From positions 248,001 to 312,000 of the forward strand of contig CAVWMN010000009.1 of assembly GCA_963756115.1 (NCBI GenBank): 64,000 nt of DNA, in the 5' to 3' direction. Positions 54,185 to 63,035 of the stretch are shown here, piece by piece. Every line of letters begins with the position of its first letter. Positions within the stretch are counted from its first letter, which is position 1. The notes under the pieces are model-generated. The model ran no database searches, was not told where the DNA came from, and worked only from the letters and a program-made list of their open reading frames with translations. A program made the translations under genes and the position numbers. Origin of the DNA: JTS-RE37 sp963756115. Lineage in GTDB: Bacteria > Bacteroidota > Bacteroidia > Flavobacteriales > Flavobacteriaceae.

Positions 54185-54373
54185 CAAGATTATACCATAG
54201 AAAACGTCCGTTCACCAAGGGTAATAAGAAGTTAATTAAAACATGGAATACGTCAACCGGCCCGGTAGCAAAATGCTAATTTTAAGTGCAATTTTAGGCT
54301 GCAGGATCAGGCTACGGTATGCTTATAATCAATGTAATAATTTCAATAAACAGTAATTAAAAAACGAAAAGGA

Positions 54374-55021
54374 ATGACAAATTTACGACTTAATGTCCCT
54401 TCAGGGATTGTTGCAATTGCCATTGTTCTGCTCTTCGCAGTCGCCTGCAAGGATGCTAAAAATGGAAATACTGAGGATGCCGGGACGGGTTCGGACATGG
54501 AACAGGTGGACAGCCCTAAAGGTGAAGGAATGGAAATGCCTGCCGGAGGCCCGGCCCCGGCGTCGCCCGGGAAGATGCAAAACGATGATCAGGCAGAGGT
54601 TTCCCAATCTACCCAACTGGTCGATTATTACCTTCAAATAAAGGATGCCCTTGTTGCTGATAATAAGGAGGCCGCCGCGAAGGCAGGTGGTATGCTGGTC
54701 TTGGCCGTCACTAATTTTGATGCAACATCCTATTCTTCCGCGAAGGAATTATCCGGCATACTGGAAGATGCCAAAACACAGGCAGAACAGATCTCACACA
54801 GCCAGCTTGAGGTACAACGGGCACATTTTGAAAGACTCAGTGACGATATGGTGGATCTTATTGGCTTTATGGGTACAGAGAAGACCCTGTACCAGGATTA
54901 TTGCCCTATGGCCAACAATAATAGGGGCGCCCACTGGTTAAGTACCGGAAGGGAAATAAAAAATCCTTACTTCGGTAGCAAAATGATGAAGTGCGGATCC
55001 ATACAACGGGAACTTAATTAG
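54374..55021 (+). CDS. DUF3347 lipoprotein
   Basis: 215 aa. The lipobox LLFAVACKD marks it as a lipoprotein. A low-complexity Gly/Pro/Glu linker (about 30-75) precedes a four-helix DUF3347 domain (VDYYLQIKDALVADNKEAAAKAGGML, SHSQLEVQRAHFERLSDDM). It ends CPMANNNRGAHWLSTGREIKNP and YFGSKMMKCGS, closely like the tail of CusB. The conserved C-P-M and M-x-K/S-C-G residues could bind copper. The protein is probably a periplasmic metal shuttle for the efflux system. Confidence 0.88.
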   Translation: MTNLRLNVPSGIVAIAIVLLFAVACKDAKNGNTEDAGTGSDMEQVDSPKGEGMEMPAGGPAPASPGKMQNDDQAEVSQSTQLVDYYLQIKDALVADNKEAAAKAGGMLVLAVTNFDATSYSSAKELSGILEDAKTQAEQISHSQLEVQRAHFERLSDDMVDLIGFMGTEKTLYQDYCPMANNNRGAHWLSTGREIKNPYFGSKMMKCGSIQRELN

Positions 55022-55176
55022 GATTACCAGACCGGAGATGCTGCAGCCTACAGGCGGAGGACAGCACGCATGAGTTGCCATGTATACTATATACCACTTC
55101 CCGGCGGATCAGCGTTTGTGGGTGAACAATTGGATATGTAATTAACTAATTTTTAAACTTTCTAAAATAGACACGA

Positions 55177-55659
55177 ATGGAAAATGATCAGAAACACGCT
55201 AAAAAAGACACGTACACAAAATTTCTATTGATGCTGGTTGCATCCTTTATCGCCATGTATATCACCATGTACCTGAATACCTATGAATTGGACCATGTGT
55301 ACTTCAGCCTTACCCGTTTTTACATGAGTTGCCTGGGCATTGCTGCCATGGCGGTGATCATGCTGCTTTTCATGAAGGATATGTATACAGACAAACATAA
55401 GAACCGTGCCATTATAATAGGCAGCATCGTTTTATTTGCCGGTGCACTCTTTCTTGTCCGCGCCCAAAAACCGATCGGGGATGTATTGTGGATGAAAGCC
55501 ATGATCCCCCATCATTCCATTGCTATATTGACCAGCAACCGGGCTGATATCAAGGACCCGGAAGTAAAAAAGCTGGCTGAGGATATTATCAAAGCCCAGG
55601 AAAAGGAAATAGGCGACATGAAAAGGATGCTGGCAAGATTACAGGCTGAAGAAGAATGA
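55177..55659 (+). CDS. DUF305 membrane protein
   Basis: 160 aa. Three transmembrane helices fill the first 90 residues (FLLMLVASFIAMYITMYLN, FYMSCLGIAAMAVIMLLFMKD, AIIIGSIVLFAGALFLV). The DUF305 C-terminal helices follow: LWMKAMIPHHSIAILTSNR, with the HH pair typical of the family, and EDIIKAQEKEIGDMKRML. The family is common next to copper-resistance genes and its His/Met residues may bind metal. It closes the copper cluster. Confidence 0.87.
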   Translation: MENDQKHAKKDTYTKFLLMLVASFIAMYITMYLNTYELDHVYFSLTRFYMSCLGIAAMAVIMLLFMKDMYTDKHKNRAIIIGSIVLFAGALFLVRAQKPIGDVLWMKAMIPHHSIAILTSNRADIKDPEVKKLAEDIIKAQEKEIGDMKRMLARLQAEEE

Positions 55660-55784
55660 TAAAAGGGATAACTGACTGGATTGTCCATGGATTGAAATCC
55701 TGAAAAAAAAGGCCGCAACAGCTCCTTTTTATTTAAATTAGAAGGACGGTACCATTGTTATGCTATAAACTGAATCCCTGGAAA

Positions 55785-56513
55785 ATGGCCGGTGGATTGG
55801 CGGTTACCGAAGGCATTATTAACGGCAGCAGGATGTATATTGACGAACTTTTCATCTTAGCCCGAAATAGTCCCGGCCAAAAGGATTTTTATTCCAATAT
55901 CCTTGGCCTGGAATTGTTTGGGGAGACAGCTACCCGGTTTTCCATAAGAATGGGAAGATCCGTATTGCATATGGAATATGCAGCTGAGGCCACCCCCTAT
56001 CATTTTGCGGTAAATATTCCTTCCAACCAGGTACCCGCCGCATTGCAATGGCTGCATCAAAGGGTCGTAATACTGAAGGACGGCGATAGAGAGATACAGG
56101 AGTTTACAGCCTGGAATGCCCGGGCTATGTATTTCTACGACCCCGATGGGAATATCGTGGAACTGATTGGGAGGCGCGACCTTCAGAACCAATCAGAGCG
56201 GGATTTCGGGCCGGACGGTTTTCTGGCCCTTTCCGAGATAGGGATTCCAACGAAAGACATCGAATCGATTTATACACAGGTAAACCAGGTAGCCGGAATC
56301 AACATCTACAGCGGTAATTTCATAAATTTTTGTGCCCTTGGAGATCCCGATGGCCTGTTGATCTGTTTGAATAAAAATGCAAAAGGTTGGTTTCCCACAA
56401 ACGATACGGCACACCCCTCTGAATTCCGCATGACTATGAGAGTAGGGGACAAAGGCTACCGATTGATGTACGAAAAAGAAAATCTGACGATAAGCAAAAC
56501 CCTTTTCCCATGA
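55785..56513 (+). CDS. VOC-family (glyoxalase fold) protein
   Basis: About 242 aa from the ATG at 55785; Met at 55833 (MYIDELFIL) is also plausible, and the TTG at 55755 is less likely. The VOC fold is seen in IDELFILARNSPGQKDFYSNILGLELFGE and MYFYDPDGNIVELIGR, with a second half (LALSEIGIPTKDIESIYTQVN, FCALGDPDGLLICLN). It probably binds a metal or a small ligand. The substrate is unknown. Its TGA overlaps the ATG of the Crp/Fnr-type regulator as ATGA, so the two are translationally coupled. Confidence 0.82.
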   Translation: MAGGLAVTEGIINGSRMYIDELFILARNSPGQKDFYSNILGLELFGETATRFSIRMGRSVLHMEYAAEATPYHFAVNIPSNQVPAALQWLHQRVVILKDGDREIQEFTAWNARAMYFYDPDGNIVELIGRRDLQNQSERDFGPDGFLALSEIGIPTKDIESIYTQVNQVAGINIYSGNFINFCALGDPDGLLICLNKNAKGWFPTNDTAHPSEFRMTMRVGDKGYRLMYEKENLTISKTLFP

Positions 56514-57094
56514 ATTATGCTCCATTGTTTGATTATATCGATAAGCGCGTGGACTTCAACGAACGTGAAAAGGAACTGCTCATAGCACATTCCGATTTTC
56601 GCCGTTACCTGAAAGGCCAGTACATAGTGCAACAGGGAGATGTATGCCGCTATGAGAGCTTTGTGGTTAAAGGATGCCTCAAAAGCTTTTATATCGACTC
56701 TAAGGGTACGGAACACATTCTCATGTTTGCGATCGAAAACTGGTGGATAGCGGATATGGGCAGCCTGATTGACCAGATACCCGCCAGTTATAATGTGCAA
56801 TGCCTGGAAACTACAGAGGTGATCCAGTTCACACATGAAAAAATGGAGGAACTTCTTACAAGGGTCCCTAAAATGGATCGGTTGCTGCGGATGATATTAC
56901 AAAGGGCCTTTATAGCATTTGAAAAAAGGCTTGTTGTTAAATTCAGCTTAACAGCCAAAGAACAGTATGTGCAGTTTAAAAGTCAATATCCCCAGATCGA
57001 AAAGCGGGTTCCCCAGTACATGATCGCTTCCTACCTTGGGATCACCAGGGAATTCCTGAGCAGGATCAAAAGCGAATTGATCTACGAACAGTAA
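56510..57094 (+). CDS. Crp/Fnr-family transcription regulator
   Basis: 194 aa. The cyclic-nucleotide-binding-like barrel occupies residues 1-125 (YLKGQYIVQQGDVCRYESFVVKG, IENWWIADMGSLIDQ). A C-terminal helix-turn-helix lies near 165-188 (MIASYLGITREFLSRIKSEL). The Bacteroidota relatives often lack the phosphate-binding residues of CAP, and I see no clear ones here, so the ligand may differ. The start overlaps the VOC gene stop; it may control the pair and the following SnoaL-like gene. Confidence 0.88.
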   Translation: MNYAPLFDYIDKRVDFNEREKELLIAHSDFRRYLKGQYIVQQGDVCRYESFVVKGCLKSFYIDSKGTEHILMFAIENWWIADMGSLIDQIPASYNVQCLETTEVIQFTHEKMEELLTRVPKMDRLLRMILQRAFIAFEKRLVVKFSLTAKEQYVQFKSQYPQIEKRVPQYMIASYLGITREFLSRIKSELIYEQ

Positions 57095-57188
57095 TTGTTA
57101 AGATACCTTACCCTCCTTTCATAAACTACCTTATTGTTTTACTCCCATTTCTGATAGAAGTTTGTCATGAACTTTTAAATCTAATATC

Positions 57189-57542
57189 ATGAAATCATTA
57201 TTGGAAAGTGTAGCGGAAGTGAATGACCTAATTATACAGGGAAAGGGGCTGGAGGCCTTTGAGAAGTATTACGGCGACAATGTTTCCATGCAGGAAAACG
57301 ATTTGCCGCCAACGGTCGGCAAAGCGGAGAACAGGGCCCGGGAAGTCGAATTTTATTCCAATGTACTCGAATTTCGAATTGCAAAACCCCTGAAGGTGGC
57401 TATTGGCGAGGGGGTAAGTATGGTGGAATGGAAGTATGATTATACCCACAAGGCCTGGGGCGAACGGGCGTATTTACAGGTTGCTGTGCAACTATGGGAA
57501 GATGGAAAAATAGTGAAAGAGAAATTTTACTACCCATGTTGA
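57189..57542 (+). CDS. SnoaL/NTF2-like protein
   Basis: 117 aa, a cone-shaped NTF2-like fold: SVAEVNDLIIQGKGLEAFEKYYGDN (helical start), VSMQENDLPPTVGKAENRARE, FRIAKPLKVAIGEGVSMVEWKYDY, and YLQVAVQLWEDGKIVKEKFYY at the end. Family members include small enzymes, polyketide-tailoring proteins and ligand binders. No active-site residues can be picked. It lies 94 nt downstream of the Crp/Fnr gene. Confidence 0.78.
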   Translation: MKSLLESVAEVNDLIIQGKGLEAFEKYYGDNVSMQENDLPPTVGKAENRAREVEFYSNVLEFRIAKPLKVAIGEGVSMVEWKYDYTHKAWGERAYLQVAVQLWEDGKIVKEKFYYPC

Positions 57543-57730
57543 TGGCCCCTGTATGCAATAGACAGTTGCGGGGTCTGGAATGCGCCAGGTGTACCAGGAG
57601 GGCAGTGGCATAACACGTCTAATGAGTTAACGAATGCGCTTACCGGAGGATATACATTACAGGGAATTACGATATATGGAAAAGACGAATTTCCGGGAGC
57701 AAGTGTCCCTGGTATCACTAAAATATCGGT

Positions 57731-60700
57731 CTAAACGGGCTGCTCAACGGGTAGGATCACATGGAATTCTGCGCCCTGCCCCGGGGCAGATTTTGCAAAT
57801 ACCTTGCCGGAGTGGTTTTCGGCAATTTTTCGGACCGTCCCCAGTCCAATACCGGTTCCTTCGTATTCATTATTCGGATGCAGGCGATGGAAAATGGTAA
57901 AGATCTTTTCCTCATATTTCTGGTCGAATCCTATACCCTTATCCTTGACAATAATCTCGATATAGTCCAATCCGGGGTCCAGTGAAGGGTGATCCTGCAG
58001 TTTTTCTTTTGCCAGTTTCCGGGACCGTATCTGGATATCAGGGGGCACATCCTTTTTTGAAAATTTCAGCGCATTGCCTATGAGGTTAAGGAATAGTTGG
58101 TTTATCTGAAGCGGCACGGCACATATTTCAGGCATCTTCCCAATCCTTATGCTGGCTTTTTTCTGATCTATCAGCAATTCAAAATCGGCCAATACAACAC
58201 CAATTGTTTCATTCAGGTCTATGAGCTCATAGAGATCACCCGTATTGGCTAAACGAGAGTAGTCGAGCAGGTCTTTGATCAGGGCTGACATCCTTTCCCC
58301 TGAAGTATCTATCTTGTCCAGTAACGTATTGATGTTCTTGGTGAGGGCTCCTTCCTCCCGTTCCCTGATGAGATTGGAAAATGTAAGTATTTTACGCAGC
58401 GGTTCCTGGAGGTCGTGGCTGGCCACCCGTACGAACTGGTCCAGTTGCTCATTCGTTTTCTCAAGTTGGGCGATGCTTTCCCTGTAGTTTTTGATCGCAA
58501 GTTGCTGATCGGTAACGTCTTCAATAGCCAGGAGTATCAATTTATCATCTTTTTTGCCATCTTTGATTTCGCGCGCATTCAGGTGGAGTTTACGCTTTCC
58601 TGAACCATCGAGTTGCAATTCCATTTCAAAATCCTGGAAGGACTGATGTTCGGGCAGCACCTTATTTAACATGGCCCTCAGATCCTCACTGTCCCATTGG
58701 CCCTGTTGCAGGGAAAAGAATTTGGTACCCACTATATCCTGTGGATTCATATTTAGTTTCTGGATAAAGGAATCATTGGCGGTCCGGATACGGAAATCCT
58801 TGTCGAGTACGACCAGGGGTTCCCGGATGGTTGCCAGTATGGCCTCTGTATAACCGAGCGTATGATGGAGTTCATCTCGTTTCTCCACCAATTCCTGATT
58901 CATGATGACGAGTTCTTCGTTCGTGGACTGCAATTCCTCCTTGGAAGTTTCAAGCTCCTCGTTGAGGCTGTGCAATTCTTCATTACTGCTCAGTAATTCC
59001 TCATTGGCGCTTTGCAATTCTTCATTTGTCGCTTCCTGCTCATCACTTATATTGCGCATATCTTCGCGAGCCTGGGCCAGCTCAGTCGAAAGTGCCTTAT
59101 TCTGATTTTCGAGTTCATCAACACCATAATTAAAACCAAGGTTCTTTAACTTTTTTCCCAGGCTCTCGAGCGGGGAGAGGCCCTTTTCTTTTTTCCAGAA
59201 CAGGATCAGGTAGTAGGGGTCAGGGGTCTTGGGCAAGGGGATGATCTCTATAGTAACCAGGAACCTATCGCCGTTGGTATGGCAGGGGATGTCTTCCTTA
59301 TGAACCACAGCCCCTGTGTGTTTTGCCTTGTATACCGAATTCCGCAATTCGAAACTCAGGCTCTCATGGGCCATTTTAATGAGACTGAACGTGGGGGCAC
59401 CGGGGGGGGGTTGCAGAAAAGGGACAATTGTGCCATTGATGTGTACTACTTCCATCAGATCATCCACTATCACGCTGGGTGGGGTATGTTTCGAGATCAG
59501 GATCTCCTCTGCACTTCTGCGGAAATCAGGTTGGGACGGGGCAGACGTAAGGGATATTTGGGTGTTTTGAGGCATGCTTACGTTTTTTTCCGGAATGGTT
59601 GGAATATACCGACGGTGGACTGCTTTGCGCATAAAGATTTTTTCCTGCTTGGAAACAGGCATGAATAATTCACCGTCTGCCGACGTGGTCTCGGTCTTGC
59701 CCAGTAAAAGGAAACCTTGTTCACGAAGTGCATAATGGAATGTGCTCAGTGCCTTTTTTTGTAAAAATGGGTCCATGTATATGAATACATTTCGGCAACT
59801 GATCAGGTCCATTCGGGCAAATGGTGGGTCCTTCAGAAAATTATGGGTCACAAATACGATAATATCCCGTAAAGTTTTATTGACTTTGTATCCAGCGTTG
59901 ACCTTTGTAAAATAATTTTTGAGCTGCAGGGGAGTCAAATTCTGTACTTCACCCGCACTGTAAATTCCGGACCGCGCCTTTTCAATAGCTAATTCAGACA
60001 GGTCCGATGCAAAGATCTGGATTTTTCGTCCCTTGAAGCCCGGCCCCCCGGTGAACCCGCCCGCTGCTTTGTGAAGGCACATGGCAAGGGAATAGGCTTC
60101 CTCACCGGTTGCGCACCCAGCCACCCATATCCGAATGGAGTCGTTAGGGGATTTGGTCAGGAGGATGGATGGCAGGATGTTCTCTTCCAGTTCCTGAAAT
60201 GTGGAGCTATCCCGGAAAAAGGAACTTACCTGTATGAGCATATCCTGGAACAACACTTCCAGTTCCGGTTTATTGGAACGTAAGATATATAGGTAATCTG
60301 TTAAGGAATACGCGTGCTTTATGGCCATCCTGCGGGCAATCCGCCTGCGGAGCGTTGGTTGTTTGTAATAATTGAAATCAACATTGGTGTGCAGCCTGAT
60401 AAGGGAAAGGATTTGCCGGAAGGCATCTTCCTCCTCTTCGGTAAGTTTTTCCCCTTCTTGCTGGACCTGGGAATTGATATATGCCGCATAAACTTCCTGT
60501 AATTTCCCGGGTATCTCTTCCGAATCCAGTACAAAATCAACCACTCCGGCATCTACCGCACTTTGGGGCATCCCTTGCCAGGCAGCATGGCGCGGATCCT
60601 CCACAAATGTGATACCCCCATGTTCTTTGATAGCCCTAAGTCCTTTGGTACCGTCATGGGCAGTTCCGGAGAGTACTACCCCGGAAGCGAGTGTTTTATG

Positions 60701-61054
60701 TACTCTTGCGAGGGATGTAAGAAAAAGGTCTATGGGTAAGTTGGGGCCGGATGCTGATCTTTTGGATAACTTGAAGGTATGATCGGTGATGACAACGTTG
60801 CTGTTGGAAGGCAGGATATAGATGTTGTTGGGTTGCAAATGTTGCCGGTTCTTGATTTCGTGTATGGGTAGGGAAGTAGCTTTCGACAGGATTGCAGGTA
60901 AAGAGCTTTCATGGGAAGGGTGCAAATGTTGCACAAGTACATAGGCAATTCCGGAATTATCAGGTATGGCATGGAGGAATTTTTTAAAGGATTCTATTCC
61001 TCCCGCCGAAGCCCCAACCCCTACGATGGGGAATATTTGTAATTGTTTTGACAT
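57731..61054 (-). CDS. CheB-CheR-PAS-histidine kinase fusion
   Basis: 1107 aa. Residues 1-190 form a CheB methylesterase: VGVGASAGGIESF with Ser16, QHLHPSHE with His43, and LSGTAHDGTKGLRAI with Asp. CheR follows (about 205-480): TLRRRIARRMAIKH, VAGCATGEEAYSLAMCL (SAM loop) and LISCRNVFIYM. A long coiled coil of NEELQ/SNEEL repeats leads into a PAS domain near 745-860. The kinase has the HisKA box VRVASHDLQEPLRKI (His near 878) and a HATPase domain (NLIGNALKFS, DKGIGFD, GTGIGLGTVRKI). No receptor or response regulator lies beside it. It probably acts in a general sensory pathway rather than flagellar chemotaxis. Confidence 0.92.
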   Translation of the reverse strand: MSKQLQIFPIVGVGASAGGIESFKKFLHAIPDNSGIAYVLVQHLHPSHESSLPAILSKATSLPIHEIKNRQHLQPNNIYILPSNSNVVITDHTFKLSKRSASGPNLPIDLFLTSLARVHKTLASGVVLSGTAHDGTKGLRAIKEHGGITFVEDPRHAAWQGMPQSAVDAGVVDFVLDSEEIPGKLQEVYAAYINSQVQQEGEKLTEEEEDAFRQILSLIRLHTNVDFNYYKQPTLRRRIARRMAIKHAYSLTDYLYILRSNKPELEVLFQDMLIQVSSFFRDSSTFQELEENILPSILLTKSPNDSIRIWVAGCATGEEAYSLAMCLHKAAGGFTGGPGFKGRKIQIFASDLSELAIEKARSGIYSAGEVQNLTPLQLKNYFTKVNAGYKVNKTLRDIIVFVTHNFLKDPPFARMDLISCRNVFIYMDPFLQKKALSTFHYALREQGFLLLGKTETTSADGELFMPVSKQEKIFMRKAVHRRYIPTIPEKNVSMPQNTQISLTSAPSQPDFRRSAEEILISKHTPPSVIVDDLMEVVHINGTIVPFLQPPPGAPTFSLIKMAHESLSFELRNSVYKAKHTGAVVHKEDIPCHTNGDRFLVTIEIIPLPKTPDPYYLILFWKKEKGLSPLESLGKKLKNLGFNYGVDELENQNKALSTELAQAREDMRNISDEQEATNEELQSANEELLSSNEELHSLNEELETSKEELQSTNEELVIMNQELVEKRDELHHTLGYTEAILATIREPLVVLDKDFRIRTANDSFIQKLNMNPQDIVGTKFFSLQQGQWDSEDLRAMLNKVLPEHQSFQDFEMELQLDGSGKRKLHLNAREIKDGKKDDKLILLAIEDVTDQQLAIKNYRESIAQLEKTNEQLDQFVRVASHDLQEPLRKILTFSNLIREREEGALTKNINTLLDKIDTSGERMSALIKDLLDYSRLANTGDLYELIDLNETIGVVLADFELLIDQKKASIRIGKMPEICAVPLQINQLFLNLIGNALKFSKKDVPPDIQIRSRKLAKEKLQDHPSLDPGLDYIEIIVKDKGIGFDQKYEEKIFTIFHRLHPNNEYEGTGIGLGTVRKIAENHSGKVFAKSAPGQGAEFHVILPVEQPV

Positions 61055-61461
61055 AGATTTGCCGGTTTCACCCTGGCCGTATTCTTTATTTTTAACGCGA
61101 CCCGATCATTCAGCGAGACGCCTGTCAATTGCCGCGGTCGTATACTGCTAACGGGAACTGAAGGAACAGGTTTGGGACATGCTGCCTGCCAATATTACCA
61201 ATAAACAATTTCCATGGCTATTCTTTACGCATTGAAGATACCATATCCATCCATAATTGTCAGGCCAACACCAACTTTTTTCGTTTCCCCCTTGAGAAAT
61301 ACAAACGTAATCAGGATGAAGCCTTTAAAATTTTTTGCTTTAATTCTGGAAGTTCACATTTTTGGACCCCCATGCACTTTTCTGGTAACTAACTAAATGA
61401 AATGGAAGGAGATGCTGAAGGAATTTATAGTGTGGAACAAAATACCGAACCTGAACGGTAT
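61055..61461. other. Intergenic region upstream of the CheB-CheR kinase
   Basis: About 400 bases between the kinase start and the terminator after CsbD. The minus-strand kinase promoter should lie here, but I saw no clear TAnnTTTG element, no credible gene and no strong hairpin. Confidence 0.5.
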
Positions 61462-61495
61462 AAAAAACCCCCCAATTAAAAAGGAGGGCTTTTTT
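61462..61495 (-). terminator. Bidirectional intrinsic terminator
   Basis: AAAAAACCCCCC (61462-61473) pairs with GGAGGGCTTTTTT (61483-61495) over a short AT-rich loop, with G-U/mismatch tolerance and T runs on both strands. It lies 31 nt after the stop of the minus-strand CsbD gene. Confidence 0.75.
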
Positions 61496-61525
61496 GGCTT
61501 GATAGCAGGTATTACAATATGAATC

Positions 61526-61711
61526 CTACCATTCTTCAATCTCCCTTTTTAGATCCTCTTTCTTCCGCCCGGTCTTAGACTGAAGCCTTCCGAGCATTTC
61601 ATCAAATTTACCTTCAGAATAAGTAAGATCATTGTCGGTGAGATCGCCGTATTTTTGTTTGAACTTACCTTTTACCTGCTTCCATTTTCCTTCTAATTGA
61701 TCTTTGTTCAT
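61526..61711 (-). CDS. CsbD-like stress protein
   Basis: 61 aa from the ATG at 61711 (MNKDQLEGKWKQVKGKFKQK), the usual CsbD start; an in-frame ATG 11 codons upstream is less likely. The protein is the typical short, charged, helical CsbD unit (KYGDLTDNDLTYSEGKFDEM, LQSKTGRKKEDLKREI). Homologues are induced by general stress, but their action is unknown. A terminator follows directly. Confidence 0.9.
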   Translation of the reverse strand: MNKDQLEGKWKQVKGKFKQKYGDLTDNDLTYSEGKFDEMLGRLQSKTGRKKEDLKREIEEW

Positions 61712-61954
61712 TGTACATAAATTTAGATTAATATTCATTTTCAAGGACCTCTAAGGTATATTTCCCGGTCGCCAACTTTTGCCTTCTGTGAGAATTATTT
61801 TAACTCAATTGGTAATCCTGTCTTACATAACGGGTCTCATGCGTAATTAGAACAATAATTTTGACGATAGCATTCAAACGCCCCGATCTTTATGGTCAAA
61901 TTTGAAAGGCTTTGCCGTGTTCCTTAAATGAATGTTTAAATAAATCTGAAAACG

Positions 61955-62194
61955 ATGCCCGATCCCAGAATCAAGAATGAAGACAAGTATGAAGCCTTAC
62001 GAGATAAGGGCTATAGCAAAGAGAAGTCGGCCCGCATTGCCAACACCCCGGATTCAGGTAAAAAAGGGGGAAAGGCTCAGCAATATGAAGACTGGACCCG
62101 GGAGGAACTCTATTCCCAGGCACAAAAGGTGGGAATTGAAGGCCGTTCCCATATGAATAAAAAAGAACTGATCCATGCATTGAGAAACAATTGA
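61955..62194 (+). CDS. Small Rho-N-like protein
   Basis: 79 aa, highly charged. The first half (KNEDKYEALRDKGYSKEKSARIANTP) resembles DUF7218-type stress/plasmid proteins. The second half (DWTREELYSQAQKVGIEGRS, HMNKKELIHALR) is a Rho termination factor N-terminal-like helix-loop-helix that can bind nucleic acid. It is probably a stress-associated nucleic-acid binder. Its neighbour CsbD points to the same kind of role. Confidence 0.8.
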   Translation: MPDPRIKNEDKYEALRDKGYSKEKSARIANTPDSGKKGGKAQQYEDWTREELYSQAQKVGIEGRSHMNKKELIHALRNN

Positions 62195-62377
62195 GGATAA
62201 AAGTAGTTTGGGTACGCTCAAGCGGGTGATATGCCACCGACAGTAAAGTGCAACCGGGTTGTCAGTTGTAAATAACATCCGGGAGGGATCACTTTTTAAA
62301 CGCACTAACAAAATATGGTATCGGGTCAATTTATGATAGTTGGAATTACTACTATCGATGTTCCTTAGCACCAAGAC

Positions 62378-63001
62378 ATGATGGCATTAACAGAGATGAA
62401 TGAAGAGCAAAGAATAAGGTTGGAGAATATTGCGGACACGGACTATGAAATATTTGCTTTGCTTAAACAGCGGTACAGCCCCAAAATCTTCCGGGATTTA
62501 ACGATCAGGGAGGAACATCTGAAACAGCTTTTTGAGGCTGTCCGTTGGTCCCCCAGTGCCGGGAACGAACAACCATGGCGTTTTATTTACGCGGAAAAAG
62601 GTTCCGATTCCTATGGCCAAATAGTAGCATGCCTTACCCAGGACAACAAAAGGTGGGCTGCCAATGCACCGCTGCTTATGCTTAGCCTGTACAAAGAACA
62701 AATGGGGGATGGTACCTTCAACGGGCATGCCATGCAGGACTTAGGAATTAGCCTAGGATGCATGACGATACAGGCACAATACCTGGGGATCGGGGTAAAC
62801 CATATGGCTGGCTTTGACCAGGAAATGGCCCGGGATCTGCACAAGGTGCCTGCCGGTTACCATATTGCCAGTACCATTGCCCTAGGTTATTTTGGAGGTG
62901 ACCTGGGTCAATTGCCTGAGGATTTGCAGGAAGCGGAAACCGAGGAACGCCGCCGGATGAAGCAGGAAAACTTTGCCTTTAAAAATTACTGGAAAAACTA
63001 G
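62378..63001 (+). CDS. Nitroreductase family protein
   Basis: 207 aa; ATG at 62381 is an alternative. The FMN-binding pattern is clear: LKQRYSPKIFRDLTI at the start, VRWSPSAGNEQPWRFIYA, LGISLGCMTIQAQYLGIGVNHMAG, and ALGYFGGD near the end. Such enzymes reduce nitroaromatics, quinones or enals with NAD(P)H. The physiological substrate is unknown. Confidence 0.9.
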   Translation: MMALTEMNEEQRIRLENIADTDYEIFALLKQRYSPKIFRDLTIREEHLKQLFEAVRWSPSAGNEQPWRFIYAEKGSDSYGQIVACLTQDNKRWAANAPLLMLSLYKEQMGDGTFNGHAMQDLGISLGCMTIQAQYLGIGVNHMAGFDQEMARDLHKVPAGYHIASTIALGYFGGDLGQLPEDLQEAETEERRRMKQENFAFKNYWKN

Positions 63002-63035
63002 CCAAGATGGGGATGGGTACACTTACTAACCTTCA

